Shown here piece after piece: positions 58,902-64,000 of a DNA stretch of 64,000 bases. A program made the position numbers and the translations under genes. The stretch covers positions 1 to 64,000 of the forward strand of contig NZ_JASJOF010000009.1 of NCBI RefSeq assembly GCF_030163795.1, given 5' to 3'. The notes under the pieces were generated by a model, which was not told the origin of the DNA, did no database searches, and saw only the letters and a list, made by a program, of their open reading frames with translations. This DNA comes from Roseicyclus marinus (GTDB taxonomy: Bacteria > Pseudomonadota > Alphaproteobacteria > Rhodobacterales > Rhodobacteraceae). Every line of letters starts with the position of its first letter. The stretch's first letter is position 1.

Positions 58902-59987
58902 ATGGGCCTGCAGCGGGAAATTTGCGATGCCGACACCGGCATCGGGGGAATGCGCGTTGTCGACCAGCCCCAGCGGCTGGGATCGCGACAGAAGGCGGCG
59001 GTGATCGTACGGCTGCTGTTGAGCCAGGACGTGGCGCCGGGTCTGGACCGGTTGCCGCCCGCGTTGCAGGCGGACCTTGCCCGCGCGATGGCAAGCCTCG
59101 GGCCGATCAGCCGCGCAACGCTGGCCGATGTGGTGGGCGATTTCACCGCGCGGCTGGACAGCCTTGCCCTGACGGCGCCCAATGGGCTGGCTGCGGCGCT
59201 GGCGCTGCTCGAGCCGCATATCTCCCCCGTCGCCCGCGACGGGCTGCGCGCGGAGGCCGAGGCGGGCGATCCGACCGACCCATGGACGCGGCTGGCCACA
59301 ACCGATCCCGACAGGTTGCGCCCCCTGCTTCTGAGCGAAAGCGCCGAGGTTGCGGCAATCTTGTTGTCCAAGCTGGGTGCCGCGAAGGCGGCGGCGCTTT
59401 TGGCGGGCCTGCCCGAGGCGCGGGCGCAGGTCATCGCCCATGCCGTGTCGCTGACCGCGACAGTGACGCCCGCCATGGTGGAACGGATCGGCGCGCAGCT
59501 GGTGGCCCAGCTTCAGGCGGAGGCGGAACCGGCGTTCCGCGTCAGCCCGGTGGACCGGGTGGGCGCGATCCTGAACGCCGTGAGCGGGGCGTTGCGCGAA
59601 AGCCTGCTGGGCGGGCTGGAGGCGCGGGACGCGGGCTTTGCGGGCGAGGTGCGCAAGGCGATCTTCACCTTCCAGCATATTCCCAAGCGGGTAGAGGGAA
59701 AGGATGTGCCCCGCATCTTGCGCCGGGTCGATCCCGAACAGGTGACGCGCGCCATCGCAAGCGGGTTCGACGCGGCACCCCTGTCGGTCGAATTCCTGCT
59801 GGAAAACATGTCGAAGCGCCTGGCCGAACAAATCCGCGACGAGGCGACCACCATGGCGCGGCCGCGGCACGAGGATGGCGAGGCGGCGATGGCCGAGATC
59901 GTCGCGGCCATTCGCGCGCTGGAGGAAGAGGGCGAGATCAGGCTTCTGCCGGCCGAGGATCAGGCCGTGGCCGCGGCCCCGCCCTGA
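58902..59987 (+). CDS. fliG: Flagellar motor switch protein FliG
   Basis: 361 residues from ATG 58902. It has three FliG domains: an N-terminal segment (RQKAAVIVRLLLS), the middle domain (ESAEVAAILLSKLGAAKAAALL), and the C-terminal charge-bearing domain (VDPEQVTRAIASGF, LLENMSKRLAEQIRDEA). FliG forms the rotor ring contacting MotA. No other flagellar gene is in the window. The N-terminal domain is shorter and divergent. The stop overlaps the convergent coq10-like gene by 28 bases. Confidence 0.88.
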   Translation: MGLQREICDADTGIGGMRVVDQPQRLGSRQKAAVIVRLLLSQDVAPGLDRLPPALQADLARAMASLGPISRATLADVVGDFTARLDSLALTAPNGLAAALALLEPHISPVARDGLRAEAEAGDPTDPWTRLATTDPDRLRPLLLSESAEVAAILLSKLGAAKAAALLAGLPEARAQVIAHAVSLTATVTPAMVERIGAQLVAQLQAEAEPAFRVSPVDRVGAILNAVSGALRESLLGGLEARDAGFAGEVRKAIFTFQHIPKRVEGKDVPRILRRVDPEQVTRAIASGFDAAPLSVEFLLENMSKRLAEQIRDEATTMARPRHEDGEAAMAEIVAAIRALEEEGEIRLLPAEDQAVAAAPP

Positions 59988-60436
59988 CCGTAAAGCGCCG
60001 CGGCCCGGGTTTCGAAGGCGCGCACGATGCGCTGCATCGCCTCGTGAAAAAAGAGGCCGGCAGCACTCTGCAAGATCTTGTTGCGGAACTCGAAATCGAC
60101 GGAAAAATGCACCTCGCAGCCGGTCTTGCCCTCGGGCGCGGGGGTGAAGGACCAGGTCGAGATCATGTGCTTGAAGGGGCCATCGACATATTCGGTGTCG
60201 ATGCGGCGATCCTGTTCCCACAGGGTGACGCGGCTGAGGAAGCGTTCGCGGAACATCTTGAAGCCGATCACGAGGTCGGCATGCATCACGGCGTGATCCT
60301 CTTCGGGCGTGACCGAGCGGACGCGCGCCGCACTGATCCAGGGGATGAACTGCGGATAGCGCGCCACATCGGCCACCAGCGCATACATCTGCTCTGGGCT
60401 GTAGGGCAGAGCCCGCGTTTCGGCATGGGTCGGCAT
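59960..60436 (-). CDS. Coq10/RatA-type START domain (SRPBCC) protein
   Basis: 158 residues. [22 protein letters not shown] is the family N-terminus; [17 protein letters not shown] and [12 protein letters not shown] close the START fold. Eukaryotic Coq10 binds ubiquinone and supports respiration; E. coli RatA is proposed as a toxin-antitoxin toxin. A ubiquinone role is more likely here because no antitoxin gene is adjacent. It overlaps fliG 3' end convergently. Confidence 0.85.
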   Translation of the reverse strand: MPTHAETRALPYSPEQMYALVADVARYPQFIPWISAARVRSVTPEEDHAVMHADLVIGFKMFRERFLSRVTLWEQDRRIDTEYVDGPFKHMISTWSFTPAPEGKTGCEVHFSVDFEFRNKILQSAAGLFFHEAMQRIVRAFETRAAALYGQGGAAATA

Positions 60437-60525
60437 CGGTGCTTTCGTCTTTCTTCCGTGACTACCATGTCATAAAACCAGCGCTGCAGATCAAGGGGTT
60501 CGGGCCGTATCGGCCGGGGGGCATT

Positions 60526-61098
60526 ATGGCGCAGGCAAGCACGGGCGTGGCCAAGACAGCGGCCTATGAAGTGGTGCAGATGATTTCCGCCAAGGCCATC
60601 GCGGCCCGGATCGAGGAGCTGGCGCGTGAGATCGCGGCGGATTTCACTGGCACCGACAAGCTGGTGGTGGTGGGCCTTTTGCGCGGCTCCTTCATCTTCA
60701 TCGCCGATCTGGTGCGCGAACTGAACCTGCCGGTGGAGGTCGATTTCCTGGAGGCGTCAAGCTACGGCAACGCGATGGAAAGCTCGCGCGAGGTGCGCAT
60801 CCTGAAGGATCTGCGCGGCGAGATCGCGGGACGTGACGTGCTGGTGGTGGAGGATATCGTCGACACAGGCCACACGCTGCACCATGTGGTGAACCTGCTG
60901 CGGTCCAAAGGACCCGCGCGGCTCAAGACCATCGCGCTTTTGGACAAGCCGTCGCGGCGCGAGGTGGCGATCAAGGCCGATTGGATCGGGTTCGAAATCC
61001 CCGATGAATTCGTGGTCGGCTACGGGATCGATTACGCGCAGCGCAACCGCAACCTGCCCTACATCGGCAAGGTACGCATGGCGGCAGACGCGCCGTAA
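60526..61098 (+). CDS. hpt: Hypoxanthine phosphoribosyltransferase
   Basis: 190 residues from ATG 60526 (GGGGGG upstream). PRPP motif [14 protein letters not shown], the [13 protein letters not shown] region, and [15 protein letters not shown] at the end are type I phosphoribosyltransferase features of HPRT. It salvages hypoxanthine and guanine to IMP and GMP. Single gene; the next gene has its own promoter. Confidence 0.93.
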   Translation: MAQASTGVAKTAAYEVVQMISAKAIAARIEELAREIAADFTGTDKLVVVGLLRGSFIFIADLVRELNLPVEVDFLEASSYGNAMESSREVRILKDLRGEIAGRDVLVVEDIVDTGHTLHHVVNLLRSKGPARLKTIALLDKPSRREVAIKADWIGFEIPDEFVVGYGIDYAQRNRNLPYIGKVRMAADAP

Positions 61099-61156
61099 GG
61101 CGCGCGATCCGGAGATTCGCGCACCCTGACCCTGCGCCAAGTCACAATAGCGTTTG

Positions 61157-61184
61157 TTGACCCGTGATCCGGACAGGGTAGCGT
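61157..61184 (+). promoter_or_regulatory. Promoter of the cytochrome c' gene with flanking inverted repeats
   Basis: TTGACC (61157-61162), 16-base spacer, TAGCGT (61179-61184). The perfect inverted pair GTCACAAT (61141-61148) and ATTGTGAC (61197-61204) brackets it. The half-site resembles those of Crp/Fnr-family regulators. Confidence 0.5.
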
Positions 61185-61230
61185 GTGGTTCGAACGATTG
61201 TGACCCTTGCCATCCGAAGGAAGCCATCCG

Positions 61231-61695
61231 ATGACCGCCCGTTCCACCCTCTTGAAGATTGCCCTTGTTGCGACAACCATCGCGGCCCTCCCCGCTCTGG
61301 CACAAGATGTTCCGGCTGCCGTTCAGGCACGTCAGGGCCAGTTCCAGATCATGGCGTTGAATATCGGCGTGGTCGGCAACATGGCGCGCGGCAACGTGGA
61401 CTATGACGCCGAGGCCGCACAGGCCGCCGCAGACAACCTTGTCGCCATCTCGATGCTGGACCAGCAATTCCACTGGCCCGAGGGCACCGACAACATGGCG
61501 ATCGACGGCACGCGCGCAATGCCCGCCATCTGGGAAAACCTGCCTGACGTGATCGCGAAATGGGACGCGTTCGGAGCGGCGGCCCAAGGCTTGGCCGAGG
61601 TTGCCGGCACGGGGCTGGAGCCGATGCGGGCCGCTGTCGGGGCTGTCGGTGGCACCTGCGGTGCCTGCCACGACGCTTATCGCCAGCCGATGTGA
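61231..61695 (+). CDS. Cytochrome c' (class II c-type cytochrome)
   Basis: 154 residues from ATG 61231. A Sec signal (LLKIALVATTIAALPALAQ) precedes a four-helix bundle with the haem site CGACH near the C-terminus (GGTCGACHDAYRQPM). Typical of periplasmic cytochrome c', which binds NO in denitrifying and phototrophic alphaproteobacteria. It lies 54 bases before the di-haem cytochrome gene, probably in the same transcript. Confidence 0.92.
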   Translation: MTARSTLLKIALVATTIAALPALAQDVPAAVQARQGQFQIMALNIGVVGNMARGNVDYDAEAAQAAADNLVAISMLDQQFHWPEGTDNMAIDGTRAMPAIWENLPDVIAKWDAFGAAAQGLAEVAGTGLEPMRAAVGAVGGTCGACHDAYRQPM

Positions 61696-61749
61696 CGATT
61701 GGCAGGGACCGGCCGCCCACGCTGCGGCCGGTCGTTTCCGTTCCGACCC

Positions 61750-62643
61750 ATGCGTTCCAGCCTGATCTATCTTTTGGTGTTTTGCCTCGCGGGTTTTGCC
61801 GGCGCGGTCCTTTTGACGCGACCGGGCGTGGTGAGCGACAGCGCCCTTGAGGGGCTGGTCGGCGACCCTGTGGCAGGGGAACAGGTGTTCTGGGCGGCGG
61901 GATGCGCGTCGTGCCATGCCGCCGAAGGAGCCACGGGCGAGGATCGGCTGGTTTTGGCGGGGGGGCAGCGGTTCGCCTCGGATTTCGGGGTCTTTGTCGC
62001 GCCCAACATTTCGACCCATCCCGAGGCGGGGATCGGGAATTGGGATTTCGCGGATTTCGTCACCGCGCTGCAGGAAGGGACCAGCCCCGACGGGCGGCAT
62101 TATTACCCCGCCTTTCCCTATACCGCCTACCGATTGGCCGAGCGGCAGGATCTCGCGGATCTGTGGGCTTTCTGGCAGGGCCTGCCGGCCTCCGACGCGC
62201 CAAGTGCGGCGCATGAGGTGGGCTTTCCGTTCTCGATCCGGCGCGCGGTGGGCTTCTGGAACTTTTTGTACATGGACGACGCCTTCGCCGTGACCGGCGA
62301 ATTGGACGCGGCAGAGGCGCGGGGGCGCTACCTTGTGGAGGCGCTGGCCCATTGCGCCGAGTGCCACACGCCGCGCGATGCGCTGGGCGGGCTGGACCGG
62401 TCGGCATGGATGGCGGGAGCGCCGAACCCGTCGGGTTCTGGCACGATCCCCGCGCTGACACCCGACCGGTTGACCTGGTCCGAGGGCGAGATCGCCGCCT
62501 ATCTGAACGACGGCTTCACCCCCGATTTCGACAGTGCGGGCGGGCACATGGTGTCGGTGATCCGCAACATGGCCATGCTGCCCGAGGCGGATCGCATGGC
62601 CATTGCCGCCTATCTCAAGGCATTGCCGCCCGCGGGCGAATGA
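61750..62643 (+). CDS. Membrane-anchored di-haem cytochrome c
   Basis: 297 residues from ATG 61750. An N-terminal hydrophobic anchor (SLIYLLVFCLAGFAGAVLL) precedes two c-type haem sites: CASCH (~51-55) and CAECH (~204-208), each with a distal Met (WMAGAPNP region and NMAMLPEADRM). It resembles the cytochrome subunit of bacterial alcohol/gluconate dehydrogenases, though no dehydrogenase gene is nearby. Electron transfer to cytochrome c' or an oxidase is inferred. Convergent with lipA, stops four bases apart. Confidence 0.88.
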   Translation: MRSSLIYLLVFCLAGFAGAVLLTRPGVVSDSALEGLVGDPVAGEQVFWAAGCASCHAAEGATGEDRLVLAGGQRFASDFGVFVAPNISTHPEAGIGNWDFADFVTALQEGTSPDGRHYYPAFPYTAYRLAERQDLADLWAFWQGLPASDAPSAAHEVGFPFSIRRAVGFWNFLYMDDAFAVTGELDAAEARGRYLVEALAHCAECHTPRDALGGLDRSAWMAGAPNPSGSGTIPALTPDRLTWSEGEIAAYLNDGFTPDFDSAGGHMVSVIRNMAMLPEADRMAIAAYLKALPPAGE

Positions 62644-62647
62644 CGCC

Positions 62648-63598
62648 TCAGGCCATCCCGAGCTTTTTCAGGCGCGCATCCCGCAGCCGGGCGAAATCAT
62701 CGCCCGCGTGGTAGGAGGAGCGGGTGAGCGGCGTGGCCGAAACCATCAAGAAGCCCTTGCCGTAGGCGGATTTTTCATAGGCGGCGAATTCGTCGGGATG
62801 GACGAAGCGGTCGACGGCATGGTGTTTCGGGGTCGGCTGCAAGTACTGGCCGATGGTCAGGAAGTCGACATCCGCCGCGCGCATGTCATCCATCACCTGA
62901 AGGACGGATTGGCGATCTTCGCCCAAGCCCACCATGATGCCCGATTTCGTGAACATGGTTGGGTCCATCTCCTTGACCCGCTGCAAGAGGCGGAGGGAAT
63001 GGAAATACCGCGCGCCGGGCCGGACCGAGGGGTAGAGCCCCGGGACGGTTTCGAGATTGTGGTTGAACACATCCGGCTTGGCCGCAACCACGGTTTCCAG
63101 CACGGTGGCATCGCATTTCAGGAAATCGGGTGTGAGGATCTCGATCGTGGTGTCGGGCGAGCGTTTGCGGATGGCGCGGATCGTCATGGCGAAATGTTCG
63201 GCCCCGCCATCCTCGAGGTCGTCGCGGTCGACCGATGTGATCACGACATGGTTCAGGCCGAGCTTGGCCACGGCATCGGCGACGCGGCCCGGTTCGAACA
63301 CGTCGAGTGCCTGCGGCTTGCCGGTGGCGATGTTGCAAAAGGAACAGCCGCGGGTGCAGATGTCGCCCATGATCATCATGGTGGCGTGGCCCTGGCTCCA
63401 GCATTCGCCGGCATTGGGACAACCCGCTTCCTCGCAGACGGTCACCAGCTTGTGCTCGCGCATGATGCGGTGGGTTTCCTGATACCCTTTGCCCACGGGC
63501 GCCTTGACGCGAATCCAGCTCGGTTTCTTGGGCTGGGCGTTGTCGGGGCGATGCGCCTTTTCGGGGTGGCGCTGTTCGGGGATCTTCAGGTCGCGCAT
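62648..63598 (-). CDS. lipA: Lipoyl synthase
   Basis: 316 residues. The auxiliary [4Fe-4S] site is [12 protein letters not shown] and the radical-SAM site is [27 protein letters not shown] and [17 protein letters not shown] are conserved family blocks. LipA inserts two sulfurs into the octanoyl chain on lipoyl domains of 2-oxoacid dehydrogenases. It depends on Fe-S carriers such as the A-type protein at 33254-33640. Start ATG at 63598. Confidence 0.97.
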   Translation of the reverse strand: MRDLKIPEQRHPEKAHRPDNAQPKKPSWIRVKAPVGKGYQETHRIMREHKLVTVCEEAGCPNAGECWSQGHATMMIMGDICTRGCSFCNIATGKPQALDVFEPGRVADAVAKLGLNHVVITSVDRDDLEDGGAEHFAMTIRAIRKRSPDTTIEILTPDFLKCDATVLETVVAAKPDVFNHNLETVPGLYPSVRPGARYFHSLRLLQRVKEMDPTMFTKSGIMVGLGEDRQSVLQVMDDMRAADVDFLTIGQYLQPTPKHHAVDRFVHPDEFAAYEKSAYGKGFLMVSATPLTRSSYHAGDDFARLRDARLKKLGMA

Positions 63599-63733
63599 GG
63601 GAGAGGTGCCTCTCTGGTCTGTATGCCCCCTATGTAGCGCATCCTTGACGGGTCTGCATGTGCATTTCGGCGCAGGTGCCTTGCGCGCGGTGCAAACCCG
63701 CCTTTCGATGCGATTTTCGACAAATATGAGGGA

Positions 63734-64000
63734 TCAGCCCCGCAGCGCGGGGACGAAACCGTGGCGGTCCTCGTAATGCTTGAGCAGGCGTTGCAGGCCG
63801 ATCTTGAGCACGATCTTGCCCGAGCGCGCCGACCAGCCGAGCCGTTTCTCGGCCGATTCAAGACCTTCGAGGAAACAGCAGACGCGCAGGACCACGTCGG
63901 ACAGGCCCGGGCCCAGATCGTCGAGCGCATCGGACACGCGTTGTCGGGCGGCGCGCGGACCTTCGGCAAGGCCGCTGTCGTTGAGAAAGCCGCCGCGATC
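63734..64000 (-). CDS. DUF6456-like protein, C-terminal part (5' end beyond window)
   Basis: The frame is open from the right edge (reading DRGGFLNDSGLAEGPRAARQ) to the stop at 63734, 88 residues. DALDDLGPGLSDVVLRVCC, KRLGWSARSGKIVLKIGLQR and the LLKHYED end match the C-terminal domain of DUF6456 proteins, which often have an N-terminal helix-turn-helix. An internal GTG at 63937 is probably not the start. Function unknown. Confidence 0.75.
   Translation of the reverse strand, partial: DRGGFLNDSGLAEGPRAARQRVSDALDDLGPGLSDVVLRVCCFLEGLESAEKRLGWSARSGKIVLKIGLQRLLKHYEDRHGFVPALRG

Noticed and set aside
59960-60436. Type II toxin RatA reading of the START-domain protein
   Set aside because: No adjacent antitoxin gene; the same family covers Coq10-like ubiquinone-binding proteins, which fit better.

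Overview
This 64 kb window is ordinary chromosome from a high-GC alphaproteobacterium of the order Rhodobacterales (Rhodobacter/Roseobacter type). The evidence is the adjacent sciP and ctrA genes, the dusB(nifR3)-ntrB-ntrC-ntrY-ntrX cluster divergent from a fused ispDF gene, an NtrC that lacks the sigma-54 loop as in Rhodobacter capsulatus, a TAXI-type TRAP transporter, a secreted RTX protein and several small Rhodobacterales-type genes. No replicon origin, CRISPR array, intact phage, integrase or transposase was seen.

Layout. 1-4357: 5' portion of a giant RTX calcium-binding secreted protein (minus strand, runs off the left edge). 4358-5075: gene-free. 5076-13900: tRNA-Leu, exoD-like, dsbB-like, usg, gyrA, doxX, trmFO, gluQ, hisI and an Fe-S scaffold gene. 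13900-19960 (minus): two tiny ORFs with their own terminator, recG, ligA, ctrA and sciP. 20000-25850: mnmA, then a 1.4 kb low-coding stretch bounded by a tRNA-Asp 3'-end copy and the real tRNA-Asp and holding one secreted EF-hand/Asn-Gly-repeat gene, then a DMT permease, GNAT, pirin and two tRNA-Val genes. 25860-31230 (minus): HU-like protein, Tat-exported deacetylase, lon, tgt. 31300-34480 (plus): a RimB-like protease domain and a RimK ligase in one frame separated by a single UGA, two Fe-S assembly genes, tpiA. 34520-43130: PPC-repeat secreted protein, then dctB-dctD-TAXI binding protein-TRAP permease. 43280-44950: cytochrome P450 and a lipoprotein. 44950-52190 (minus): ntrX, ntrY, ntrC, ntrB, dusB. 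52360-55640: ispDF, pgpA, cinA-like, an unknown gene, tetR. 55620-64000: two small minus genes, purB, a tiny Cys-motif secreted protein and a TPR-like secreted protein sharing the same Cys motif, fliG, coq10-like, hpt, cytochrome c', a di-haem cytochrome c, lipA and a truncated DUF6456-type gene.

How they work together. Much of the window is housekeeping: tRNA modification (trmFO, gluQ, mnmA, tgt, dusB), DNA topology and repair (gyrA, recG, ligA), Fe-S assembly and lipoate synthesis. Three regulatory modules stand out: CtrA/SciP cell-cycle and motility control, the doubled NtrBC/NtrYX nitrogen system, and a DctB/DctD pair placed directly upstream of a TAXI TRAP importer, which it probably controls.

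The observations most worth a second look are the in-frame UGA between the RimB and RimK domains, the tRNA-Asp-flanked segment with its EF-hand/Asn-Gly protein, the peritrophin-like Cys module shared by two adjacent secreted proteins, the altered GAFTGA loops in three sigma-54-type activators, and several symmetric operator-like sequences upstream of transport, flagellar and cytochrome genes. All product names come from reading translated sequence; no database search was run.
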